A DNA stretch of 57,672 bases from Gnetum montanum. Taxonomy: Eukaryota > Streptophyta > Gnetopsida > Gnetales > Gnetaceae. The DNA lies in assembly GCA_015680685.1 (NCBI GenBank), contig MNCI01005332.1, positions 284,797-342,468 on the forward strand, given 5' to 3'. How positions within the stretch are numbered: position 1 is the first letter of the stretch; each line of letters starts with the position of its first letter. The translations under genes were made by a program, and so were the position numbers. Positions 22,675-33,549 of the stretch are shown here, in pieces. A model generated the notes under the pieces. It saw only the letters and a program-made list of their open reading frames with translations, was not told the DNA's origin and did not search any database.

Positions 22675-24948
22675 ATGACCAAGAAGATTGATAGTTTGGA
22701 AAATTTGAAAGTTTCAAAAGATATTCTAATTTCTAAGACTGATTCTTCATCAGAAGAAGAACAAAAGAAAGTTTTTAAATTGGGAACAAGCAGTGGAGTA
22801 AAAACTAGAAAATCAAGAAGATCACCTATTATATCTGGATTATCAATTCGTAAGAGAAGATCTAGAAAGTCTAAGAGTTCAACTATCCAAAGGAATAGGA
22901 TGGCAAATTCTTGGTAAAGAGTTACACCATTAGGATTTCAAAATTATAATGATATCCCTAAGGTAGTTTACAAATATTTTCCTAAGCCTTTCATTCCTGG
23001 AAAAGCTTATTTAGCTAAAGAATATATTCACATGTTTGAGTTGGATTTAGCTCATGCAAATATTCAACATGAAGATCAGGCTTGTAGGTTGTTTGTATCA
23101 AATCTAAAGAATATGGCTCAAATTTGGTATTCGAACTTACCAAGCAATAGTATTACAAGTTGGGATGACATGAAGAATCTTTTCTTAGCCTAGTTTGGTA
23201 ATCAAGTAGATCAACAACAACTATACTGTGGGCTGATACAAGCTAAGCAAGGAGTTAAAGAGTCAATTAGAGATTTTAACATCAAGTTTCAACGAATTTG
23301 TGGACTCTTTCAAAGACAATATAGGCCATCAGAAGAAATGCTTAAAGAAACTAATCTTAAGGCTGTCAACCCCAACATTTCAATTTGGTTAGGAAGAACT
23401 CCAAACTTAACTATGCTAAATGACTACTTTAGTGAAGCTATACAGTTAGAAAAATAGTTGAACTTGAATCCTGAAGAAAATATTGCAATTCAAAAAAGAG
23501 AAGAAAGAGTTATGATTCCTATGCAAGATTTTGCTCAATTTAAAGCTTTACCAGGTCCATCTCATGTTAAGATAGAGCAAGAACATGAAAGAGTAGGATC
23601 TGAAAAAGGACAATTAATGAGAGATATGTCTAACAAAATAGTGAAGCTTGAAAAAGCCTTGGCAAGAGTTAATATCAAGGAAGAAAGGAAAAATAGAAAG
23701 CATAAACATCAAGACACTAAGTTAGTAGAAGATGAGGATGAAAGTGACCTTATTATGTCCAACTTTCTTGATATTGAATCTGATAATGAGTTATCTAGTG
23801 TTCATTATGCAAGTAAATCTTCTAGCAATGGATCTAGTGATACTTCTTCTCTATCAAGTTCTGAAGAAGATATGTCTTCAGATGAAGAATGTAATAACAA
23901 TGAGGAAAATGGATATAGTCTCCAATCAAAAGAAATATTAACTACTTCTAGACCCCCAAATGTTATTACTGATCCATCTACTAAGAGAAAAGCTTTTGAG
24001 CCAAGTAGAAGAGATAAGAATAAAGGTAAAGACAATCAAGTAGAGCAAAGCACTCCAAATCAGTCTTTTAATAAATGGATAAAGAAACCAAGCTTTATTG
24101 GTGATGGAGAGTATGATTTGATTGAAGACCTTAAACATGTCAAGGCCAATATTAGCTTTCATCAGTTGCTTCAAATAGGAGATCAGCAAAGAAAGGCTTT
24201 AGAGTTCATTAAAGGTAAAAGGAGAGCTAGAGAATCAAAGTTAAGTTATGTGTCTAACAATGATGAGAAATTAAAGACCTCATATGATAAGGAAGCTCCT
24301 CCTTTTCTTTTGACAATGAAACTAAAGGATAAATACTTACATAATTTTTTGGTTGATTCTGGAGCTACGTCTACTATAATGCCATTGTCTATATGTAAGA
24401 AACTTGGTTTGATTCCTGAAAAATCAAATAGAAAGATTGTTCAAGTGGATAAAATTAGAGTGAAAATTGTGGGTCAATTACCAAATGTCCTATTGGAAAT
24501 TGCTTCTGAACCTCACATCAGAAGTAGAGTAACTATTCAAGTGGTAGATATACCAGATTCACATAGTCTCTTATTGAGTAGAAGTTGGAGCAAGAATTTC
24601 TCAGGTTACATATCAATAGATTATTCTTACATGTGCCTACCTTGGAAAGGAGAACCAAATCAAATATACATCTATAGTGAACCTTTCATGATTGATAACA
24701 TGACTTCAAATGGAAAAAGTAAGATGGTTGAAAAAGGAGGTGTTGAAAATAAAATTTGTACACTCCAAGAAAATGAGAATTCATTTGAGAAAGCAGATGA
24801 GAGGATTGCTGAAGAAAAAGCTCAAAAAGATCAAGTTGAAAGCTCCAACAAGCAAAAAAATATTAGAGAGATTGCTTATGAGAAGGTTAGAGATATGAGG
24901 ATTCCTACCAGAGTAATCCTCATCATTCTTTTTCCATCTCAAGAATAG
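22675..24948 (+). pseudogene. Gag-protease frame of a pol-less LTR element
   Basis: A single frame of 758 codons is broken only by TAA at 22915 and TAG at 23191 and 23455, with no frameshift. The Gag core (about 22960-23456) reads KAYLAKEYIHMFELDLAHA, LFVSNLKNMAQIWYSNLP, SWDDMKNLFLA and ESIRDFNIKFQRICG, the retrotransposon gag domain. The last 496 codons are open: an acidic, Ser-rich linker (DTSSLSSSEEDMSSDEE) and then an aspartic protease with active site FLVDSGATSTIMPLSICKKL (about 24346-24405) and HSLLLSRSWSKN. The product would form element particles and process Gag. No zinc knuckle is obvious. Reverse transcriptase, RNase H and integrase are absent: 200 bp after the stop come a purine tract and the next LTR start. 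It is the best preserved frame in the window. Confidence 0.8.
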
Positions 24949-25190
24949 TCCATGAACAAAGGACTTGATAATGTACAGTTTGTTGTTTTTGTTAGGAATG
25001 AGGTTTTTATACCACCAAACCTTATGTTTGATGGAAATTTTCCTCCAAAAAGATTTCTATTTAGCAGTAAAAATTCAATGAAAGTTTAGTATGTTTCAGT
25101 TTTGAAATGAGGCTGCACAAGTTTCTTTAAGCTTTTAAGGGGGTAGGAATGTTGGCACAATTTGGTCATTTCATGGAACAAGAGTGGGTC
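24949..25190 (+). mobile_element. Element 3' end: purine tract and start of truncated 3' LTR
   Basis: The sequence from 24995 repeats the first 181 bases of the window. AAGGGGGTAGGAA ends at 25149 and is followed by TGTTGGCACAATTTGGTCAT at 25150, the LTR start. Similarity to the other LTR starts lasts only about 35-40 bases, so this 3' LTR is truncated or has a different U3. Confidence 0.7.
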
Positions 25191-25689
25191 TTCTAGTTGT
25201 TCATTCCTTAGCAAAGTTTCAAGTTTAAGACTCACTGGTACAAGACTTGGCTGTGGAGAAGGTGGGTGTGAATCATGCACTGTATTTGGTGGAGAAAGTT
25301 GAATGACTTGTTCACATTTTTAACGAAAAGCTTGAAATTTGGGGACAACTTTCCAATCTTCAATTTCAGTTTTCCAAACTATTGTGTTTTTCCACATTAA
25401 TAACAAGATTATTTTTGTGCCATAAGTATCGTTTGAAGAGTTATTAAAGTGAAAATAGATATTCTAAGTAGAGACTCCATTGAAACTAGTCATTCATTGC
25501 TGTAATTGTACTTGGAAGGTTACTGTATACTATGTTGATCCTCTGCATCTGCCTCTAGCTGAGTTGATAGTGAAACCTAGAAATGATAATGCTCCATTGT
25601 AGCAAAGCCTACCATTCATTTACTATTTAGCCGCAAAATATGGTTAAATGGAGACGAAAAAAATGTAGATTTCAAGAATATTTTCTTTA
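25191..25689. other. Unassigned sequence
   Basis: AT-rich, no open frame of note and no match elsewhere in the window that I can see. It may be a different U3 of the LTR starting at 25150. Confidence 0.4.
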
Positions 25690-26490
25690 GCTTTTAGCAT
25701 CTAGTTTTTTGTAAAGAGCTCTTTCTTCCTTGGTTAATTGATTCCTTCCTTGTTTTATGTGTGATGTAAATTATTACTTTCACAAATGCAAGTAAACTCT
25801 ATTAGAGTGCTACCTTGCTTACGTAGCCCAAAACCGTTTGGTTGATGCAAAGTCCAGTGTTTACGTAGTGAACAAAGCTTATGGTTTTTTCTCATTTTTA
25901 CACCATTGATACCTTAAACATTAAAATATCAAAAACATTATAAAACATTCAAAACCATAAAAATATTTATTTACTTCACAATTTTATAAGCTACAATGAT
26001 TCAACCTTATCCAAGAAGATCATAACTATATGGCATAGTGTTGGGTCATCGAGGTTGTAACTAAGAGTCATTTTATTTACATTTATGTATTTTTATGCGA
26101 TATTGTAATTATCTCCTTAAGAGATTACAAGATGAGCATTATTTGTGTTCCTAGGTGGGATTGCAATGCATGTGTGTTTATTACTTATTTTCTATAAAGA
26201 TAAAACCCATAAAAATTATAAAACATAAAATTATAAATATTTNTTATAAAGATAAAACCCATAAAAATTATAAAACATAAAATTATAAATATTTCTCTAT
26301 CTCTCATCATGGCAACATGGATTATAACTGTACCATATGTATTAAAATATCTTTTATATATATTGAATGTACTAATATACATAAGTGTTGTTGGCAATCC
26401 ACTCAACATCATCCTTAAAGCTAATGACCACATTGCACTATGATTTGTATGATATATCCCATTGGTCCAAAACTAGTTGGATCCTTATCA
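25690..26490 (+). mobile_element. Fragment of the second LTR-like family
   Basis: It matches 17760-18506 along its length, from the AAGAGCTCTTTCT motif to the terminal GGATCCTTATCA. It contains the single N at 26243, flanked by a 50-bp perfect repeat on both sides, so the apparent length is inflated. Confidence 0.6.
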
Positions 26491-26495
26491 CTCTT

Positions 26496-27330
26496 AAATG
26501 TCAAATTTAAATTTTTTATATATTTGATGATTTTTAGAATTTTCTATCAATTGATGGAAAAATTCTTGAATCTAAAACTATCAAAGAAGGTAGGATCCTG
26601 TGACACTGATAATCACTAAAGAGGTAGGATCTAGTGACATTGACAGTGACTAGGAAAGGCAAGATCCTATGACATCAATAGTGACCAAAGAAGTGAGAAT
26701 CTTGTAGTCTAAGTTGTGCTCCTAGAGATCATGGATTACCAAAATTTTCATTGGATTTTCTGGCAATTGTAGTAGTAGTGGCATTTGTAGTGTCAGCAAC
26801 ATACTAGGACACATAGATGGTAGTGAGAAAGCTGATGGAAATGGTGGCAAATGGCACAATGAATAAGGTCACCCTTTCCACTATGTCACCATTATTTTTT
26901 CATCTCGCTACCTATTATCATCATTATTCTTTCCATCATCCACCTTTTCCATCACTACCTACCTTCGTCACTATGTCATCTACTACCATTTTTGCGTCTT
27001 TTCTTCCTACCATCTATGTCGCATAGCACACTATTGTTGCCACCAACATAGTTACCACTATAGCTATTGAAAAACTTGCTAAAAATTTTAGTAGTCCATA
27101 ATGGTCAGGAGCACTACTAATGCTCCAAGATCCTACTTCCTCTAGCCACCAACAACACTAGATGATCCTACCTACCCCTACCACCATCGATACTATATGA
27201 TCTTACCTCCTTCAATAGTTTTAGATGATGAGAATTTTTTTGATAATTGATAAGAAATTTTGAACTTGCTGTGAACTAATGGCAAATTCCAAAATTAGTC
27301 AAATATGGAAAAAAATTTAATTTGACATTT
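26496..27330. mobile_element. Fold-back / MULE-like element with about 150-bp imperfect terminal inverted repeats
   Basis: The left end reads AAATGTCAAATT, then features CTAAAACTATC and GAAGGTAGGATC. The right end, read in reverse, gives AAATGTCAAATT, CTAAAACTATT and GGAGGTAAGATC in the same order. Inside the left arm a GTAGGATCC...GTGAC unit repeats about three times (26589-26700); complementary units occur at 27118-27215. No target-site duplication is evident and no transposase is encoded. The centre has a 70-codon frame with no recognisable domain. Confidence 0.6.
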
Positions 27331-27950
27331 GAGAAGAAAAATGTTAAGTAATAAAAATGGTACAATTTGACATCTAGGTCAAATTGACGATTTATAGTAA
27401 AAGATAAAAATTTCGTAATTAAGCATGCTTATCCTATAGTACTAGGATGGGTGACCTCTCGAAAAAATTTGGAAGCCATAATTTATTATTCCAAAAGCAT
27501 TTTTAAATGAATAAAAAGTTGTTTCTAGCATATTTCAAGCTTTTTAACATAATGCTAAAGTTATATATGCCCAATGGAGCTCTAAAAATTATTTTTTACT
27601 CCTTTCCCAACATGATGCCTCAAGACCTTCAAAGGCTCAATTTTTGCATAACTCAAGCATACAATGTTTGTTTCTAACTTATGAATATTCATGTCCTAAC
27701 TTTTTTAGCCTTTTGAACTCAATGGTGAGTTTAGATTGATCATATGGGTATCTAATAATTAGGTGATACCTTATATCATCCCTTAAGAAGTCACAAATTA
27801 GACTAACTAACCATGCCTAACAATTTAATTATTGAGACTAACAAATCCAACCTCTTTGGAAATTTTGGGCCTTAATATTAGGTTCTTAGGTTATGTAAAT
27901 AAATATTCTTAGACCACTAACCCCTAGTGTAGCATTAGTTACATTGTGCG
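27331..27950. other. Non-coding spacer
   Basis: No open frame or recognisable motif. It ends at the left edge of the tandem 4.4-kb duplication. Confidence 0.5.
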
Positions 27951-28399
27951 ACTCAATCTCCTAAGGGAATTAGAAAGGTTGTTAAGCATCTCAATAATAT
28001 AGCCTACAACTAGATCATGTAACAAAAGATCATGGACAAGCATAACCATATGAGTTGATGCAATCCATTTTGAACATGATGCACATTTTTGGTTCTATTA
28101 TAGTTGTGTGATCTAGAATGATTAGTCTAATAAAATAACTAAAAGTGTATCTTCTGGCTACAACCAAATCATCATAGAGAATCATAATATTGTTCCAAAA
28201 AAGTGTATGATACCCATGAGGCATGACCCAAAAGAGAATCCAAAAATCAAAATTAAAGTTGCAATATACAACATGCTTACAAGATTCCTAGCTAGTGAAA
28301 AACAACATCTGCTATGTTCATCTTGGGCTTTGGACTAACATGAGTACTAATATCCACACATCCTAGAAGAATTATAAGATTTGAATGCTAATTTCTTGG

Positions 28400-29770
28400 G
28401 CCAATAAGAAGTTTTTTCATGGGAATTCTGATACCAATTCCAACCAAATTTCAACATGTTAGGGTATGAAGGGATTTACAAGCAAAAAGATTCTTTTGGA
28501 AGTTCTTCTTTTAAGTCATACAAGTTATCCTATTGTAGGAATCACAACATGGATGGTTGTATGATATTTTATAAAGAATCCAAATTCAAATTGGTACAAA
28601 GGTTTGAATGGAGACTAAAGGATATGATTTTCAAAATTCCAGAACTTCAAATCATGGAGAAGAAGTAATGATCAAGATTCTAGAAAAGCTAGATAGCCTT
28701 GGCATTGATATTAAAAATCTAGTTATCAAGAAAATGTGTATGTTTCATCAAAACACATTTTATTGCTAAAGTAACATGTTTAGATGTTATATTTTTTCAA
28801 TTTACCTACTTAATTATCTAAATAGAGGAAAGCTTGAAGAATAAGTCATTTATAATCCATACCAATCTTAACCAAGTACTATTCATCCTTTATGGAGACT
28901 TCAATGCAAAAGTTGGAAGTTGTGTTTATTAATTCTTAAAATATGGACATGTAAAAGAATCCTTGGGAAAAAAAACCTAATTTGAAGAAGATGTTCTCAT
29001 CAATTCAATATGCAATTTCATTGGCTAGTATACATTCTAGCTACCTTGAATCTTTAATAGAAAAGTTAAACCCCAAAGTTCAAGAACAAATGACATTAAT
29101 GAACAAAATTTATCAAGAACCATAATTTTCCAATTATGCAACTATGACTATTGAATAAAAGCCAACATCATTCTTTCTCAAGATACTAAACTACATCTAG
29201 TATTATGCTTGATTCTTCCATGCTACAAGTTGCTAAAGTTATTTTCTAAAGAAGAAATTATGAAGCAAAATCAAGCCCTATCATCCTAAACAAGGTCATA
29301 TGATAATATACTCTTTATGGCTAAACTACAATGAATTTCATTAATCTCTAAGGTTGATCACAATCAAGGAAACTCTTAACCTTACTTTTATTCATAATAT
29401 TCTTATTCTCTTCACTATTTAATTTATATTTTAATTAGATATGTAAAATATCTATGGAAATACAAGTTGGAAATAAGGATTTGCTTTTCTTTCACTTGGG
29501 TAATCAAATATGAGTTTTACTTTGTGATCCCTTGGTTAAGACTAGTGATTGGCAGTTGATAAGTATTGATAAAATAAAATTTAATTCCCATATACTCTTC
29601 TTACTTATCTTATGTTTGCAAAATCAGCAAGAGAACATTTAGATATTCAACCTCAAGTTCAAAGGACAAATCAAATATTGAAGTATTAGATCATAGAAAG
29701 AGTACTAGAGGTTAAGAAAGATCACTAATGTGAACTTGTTCAAGGCTGAACAAAACCTAAGGGGGGTAGA
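28400..29770 (+). pseudogene. Decayed LTR-element internal region with gag-like remnant (copy 1)
   Basis: The frame at 28456-28668 reads YCRNHNMDGC, resembling a zinc knuckle that lost its first Cys. Reading further meets many stops. The region ends in a purine tract (29757-29770) and an LTR-like start, so it is the 3' part of an element's internal region. The matching copy is at 41700-43092. Confidence 0.4.
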
Positions 29771-30251
29771 TTATTACATCCCCATTTTTAAATGATGTCA
29801 CTGCATAACAAAGATGCTGTCTCTTTATAACAAGTGTTGTATTATTGTAATAAGACCTAAAAAAGAGTAAGTTGTAATTAAGACCTAAAAGGGTGCATAG
29901 TAATAACAAGCATCTCTCTTGAGGTGATCTTTAGGGGTTTGATCTAAGGTATTTAAGCTTGGGCATTAGAGGTCATAGTAGCATGGGGTTGTGGAGCTGG
30001 TAAAGGTGAGTAATAGGTGCCATGTGAAGTAAGAAAAGATGATGACTGACCATTCCTTCTCATCATTTGTAAGCATAACCATAGTGATAGTGCTGGATTG
30101 CCTCAAAGGGATAGATGTCAATGGAAGATAACCCTAAAAAATCCTTAAATCATGACCCATATACATTATTCCATATGAATTTCTTTATACATAATGTCAA
30201 ATTTAATATACATTTTACATTTTCCATGATATGTGGGAATGGGATATTACA
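29771..30251 (+). mobile_element. Short 3' LTR (third family), copy 1
   Basis: It follows AAGGGGGGTAGA, starts TTATTACATCCCCATT and ends AATGGGATATTACA, so its ends are roughly inverted. The equivalent in the second unit is 43093-43549. Confidence 0.5.
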
Positions 30252-30306
30252 ATAGATATTTTATGTATCTCTCACTATAGCAAGACAGGCTCCACTTATA
30301 CAATAT

Positions 30307-30887
30307 TCATGAATCGTAAATTGGTTGTCTCAATTGGACCCCATCAACTAGGCCCCATCAATTAATTATTTATTTATGCATTTCATTTTTTATGCAATTC
30401 ATTTAATTCTTTAAGTAATATATCTAAATTAAGCTAGATTAAATAGTGATTAACTAAGCACATAAGTACAACCACATCGAGCATACACTTGGCACTTGGT
30501 AATCCCAGTAACAATTAATGTTTGGTAACCTAGTAGTGTTAAACATGTTTAGGATGTGTATGGCAAGTGGGAATAGATGATTATGTTAGGTGTAGATAAT
30601 TAGATTAAATTAGCAATTTAATTATTTTATTTTTTTCATTATTCTTTATCCTTAGGTGCCTTAAAACACAAAATATAAAAAATGATAAAAATCATATGCC
30701 TCAATTGCACTTAACCATATCTTTTCATTTCACAACTATAACTGGGAAGACAACAACTGAAACAATTAGTTTCACTTCCTATAGACCTATGTGCTTAGAA
30801 GGCTATAAGTCCACGAGATTTAACCAGATTGCTCGTGAATGCTTAGTCATTTGTATGGTTGGACATAGGCTTACTTACTACTCATCA
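30307..30887 (+). mobile_element. Solo LTR of the TGATGA...TCATCA family, copy 1
   Basis: It has the same ends as the LTRs of the minus-strand elements to the right but lies in the opposite orientation. The duplication flanks are AATAT and TATAT, decayed from GATAT seen around the copy at 43605. It splits a fragment of the second LTR-like family (30252-30306 and 30888-31046). Confidence 0.65.
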
Positions 30888-31046
30888 TATATGTATTATA
30901 ATCTCTCTTATATTTCTTGAATGTAATGATATAAACAAATGTTCTTGGCAATCCACTTAATAACATATTTAAATCTTATGACCGAATTACACTCCATCTC
31001 TATGATTAATCCTATTTGGTCAAAACCTACAAGACCCTTATCAGCT

Positions 31047-31240
31047 AGGCTAGTGGTAAGACTATTGATTTGAAACCTCTAAGTTATATTTTTCATTCTA
31101 GTAGGCAATGTAGAGTTCTAAAGTTTAAATTTCACTCCAAGTTATGGATGCTATTCTAGTATACAATGCATGGTTGAAAAATTCTATTTTGACTATATGT
31201 CATAGGGGTAAGTATTGTTCTAAGAGAAAAAGAAAACTTG
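31047..31240 (+). repeat. SINE-like element 1 (tRNA-derived), copy 1
   Basis: TAGGCTAGTGG matches a pol III A box at 10 of 11 positions; a weaker B box lies about 44 bases on, and the copy at 44345 ends in a poly-A run. Confidence 0.45.
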
Positions 31241-31424
31241 TGTGTCTGTGTGCACATATAGAAAAAGAAATGTTCTAGGTTATAATACCCCCTTAAATCT
31301 CTCCTTATATTATACAAATAGAAATGTTTTAAATCTTTAAAATATTGTTTTTCACCATTTTTCAAACTTTCTTACAATAACAATAAATAATGGTCCCTTA
31401 AATACTCCATTTACTATGAGTAAG

Positions 31425-31570
31425 ATGTGTAAATTAGCTAGTTAGCTTACTTAGTTTGCATCTTGAATGTATTGGTTCGAATCCTAGTACCAAGATCATG
31501 AATACTAACTTTAAAGCATGTTCCAAGCATATATATTGCAATCAATTATGTATTCTTTTATACAAAAAAT
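31425..31570 (+). repeat. SINE-like element 2 (tRNA-derived), copy 1
   Basis: A-box-like TAGCTAGTTAG at 31435 and a perfect B box GGTTCGAATCC at 31474-31484, spaced as in tRNA-derived SINEs. A full cloverleaf is not formed, so I do not call a tRNA gene. Confidence 0.5.
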
Positions 31571-32008
31571 ATATTTGTTAAAATATTAAACCATTCTCAA
31601 CATCTATACCCACCATAAATTAGCATTAAAAAATTACACCAATTGATTTGTTCACATGCTTAGCACCCAAAAGTGTTGGGTTGAAAGCTCACTCTCACCA
31701 TTCCCCTTTGCCATAACATTAAGAATTACTATAAGAATAAGAAAAAACCAAGAATGATGCTTATAATATTTAATAATAGCATAAAAAGTACAACATATAG
31801 CAATAATATTAATTTTTTTCCTATTAATTTAAGGTTTCTTCTCTCTAATACTCTACTTATGTACCAATTTCTATTTTAACACTTTTAATTTATAATTTTA
31901 ATATACATATTTTGACATTAGCCACCCGATATTACATTTAATGGAAACTAAAAACTAGTATTTTTATTACATTTAATAACGTAAATGACATAAACAAGTT
32001 TGTGATTC

Positions 32009-32157
32009 TTAGTCAGGCTCAGCCTCTCCACACTTGGGAAGTTCTAGTAGTGGACACTGTAGTGTCACGACATTGTCTTCACTATTTGTAGTGATGAAAA
32101 AAACACCCATTCCTATGGATTGGTGGGAATATAAATGGCAAAGCATAAACCATACAC
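32009..32157 (-). pseudogene. Duplicated laccase last exon (copy 1)
   Basis: On the minus strand an acceptor TTGTGTTACAG precedes an exon reading GVWFMLCHLYSHQSIGMG and ending LPKCGEAEPD before TAA at 32009. This is the C-terminal copper-binding end of plant laccases, multicopper oxidases of the cell wall that oxidise monolignols. The usual HCH is LCH here, which removes a copper ligand. The aromatic Trp before FM and the natural PKC-type end are kept, both lost in the other copy. No upstream laccase exons accompany it: to its right come the unit boundary and a retrotransposon. It is an orphan exon. Confidence 0.75.
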
Positions 32158-32514
32158 CTGTAACACAAAAAGCTCAAAAATCATAAAAGAAGGGTAAACT
32201 ACTCCAAATAATATTGAAACACTATTTAATTAGGAAGTCATGCTCCTTGCTCTTAGGAATTGTATCTCTAAAAAATATAGAGTAGTATTGTAATAAGTTT
32301 GAGGTGTAATCTTAAACATCCATAATTTGTATCAATCTATGATAAAACTATAGGTTTTAGGTTCAATCATGAACTTCTTCAAGGATACTACAAGACTCAA
32401 TCTCCTAAGGGAATTAGAAAGGTTGTTAAAAGTCTTGGTAATATAGCTAATTGTTACTAATCCAAAAAATTTAGTTAGAGAATCAGTTAGTAAATGAGAA
32501 TGGTTAAGAAGATG

Positions 32515-33374
32515 TGATGAGTGGTGAGGTACCCCTACACTCAACCATACGAATATGAGTATTCATGCATGATCTAGTCGAACTTTGTAGATGGACTAGT
32601 TGTGGTATCTTGATAGTTACACGTTGATTACAGTTTGTTGTCTTCCCACATGGACTAGTATTTACTTATCATGTATTGTTTAGTCCAAAGTGAGGTGTAT
32701 GATATGATTTATAACACTAGGCTACTCTTAGAGACAATGGAAAATAATCTTGATGAAACTAATAAGCAATAGGAAATGAATTTTGAGCTAACCTAAGTGT
32801 GATGAGCATTCATCCTTAATCATCTATACACATCTTGGACCTCATTTACTACTTCTGGAATTACCAAGTGCACATTACTTCAGCACTCCTAAATACACTA
32901 CTAGGTTACCAAGTAGTTACACTTCAATGTTCATGGTTAAGTCATACTCATTCTGCATTTAACAACAAGAATAGTAAATGATGGTAAAGAAATATGAATT
33001 AAGAAAATAATAAATAACAATGATAATTAACTAATTAAAAATAAGTGAATGCTGCAATGATGGAGTAATTTTGATCTTTATTACCGATCATGTGCGTGTC
33101 CTAGTATGTCACACTTGAATAAAAGTTCCATACAATTACAATCATCAGACTGTGGGCATGCACTTGGGAAAGAATTGAAATGAATTAAAAATTGACAAAA
33201 AGGATCCTACACTTACATTTACTTACTCCCCCATTTCTTGTGCACCTGAATGTGTATTTATAAGCTTACAAAGGAATCATGATATTGTGTATTCGATATG
33301 ATTATCCAAGCTACAATATCGCATGCTTGATATCGAGGATCTGATATTGGGGCCTGATAAAACATGATTCATTA
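32515..33374 (-). repeat. Element A 3' LTR
   Basis: Aligns with 40450-41310 over its full length. On the minus strand a TATAAATA box lies at about 33252-33260, shared with the partner LTR. Confidence 0.8.
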
Positions 33375-33385
33375 TACCCCCATGA
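33375..33385 (-). other. Element A polypurine tract
   Basis: Read on the minus strand, CATGGGGGTA directly precedes the LTR start TAATGAATCA. Confidence 0.65.
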
Positions 33386-33549
33386 CTAAATAACAACTCG
33401 TCCCCAAGTTAGACAAAATGAGAATGCGTTTAATTGATTACACAATGGATAGGTATTGGATTATTGACTAACTAGGAATTACTCATGCCACAGTATTATG
33501 ATTGAACAAAACAAAATTGGGACATAGACATAGAATTTACAAAAAACAA

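Larger units (their letters stand above)
27951..32394. repeat. Tandem duplication unit, copy 1 (4.4 kb)
   Basis: The start ACTCAATCTCCTAAGGGAAT at 27951 recurs at 32395, where the second copy begins. The second copy continues, after an inserted retrotransposon, at 41316-45680, matching this unit in order throughout. Copies have diverged by substitutions and small indels, so this is a true genomic duplication and not an assembly repeat. Confidence 0.85.

Noticed and set aside
23732-24189. Alternative-frame ORFs within the gag-protease gene
   Set aside because: Shadows of the open 23458-24948 frame.
28870-28910. LINE endonuclease motif (LFILYGDFNAKVG)
   Set aside because: The GDFN-like reading is in both duplicate copies, but no other endonuclease or RT motif of a LINE lies nearby and the region ends in an LTR-type purine tract.
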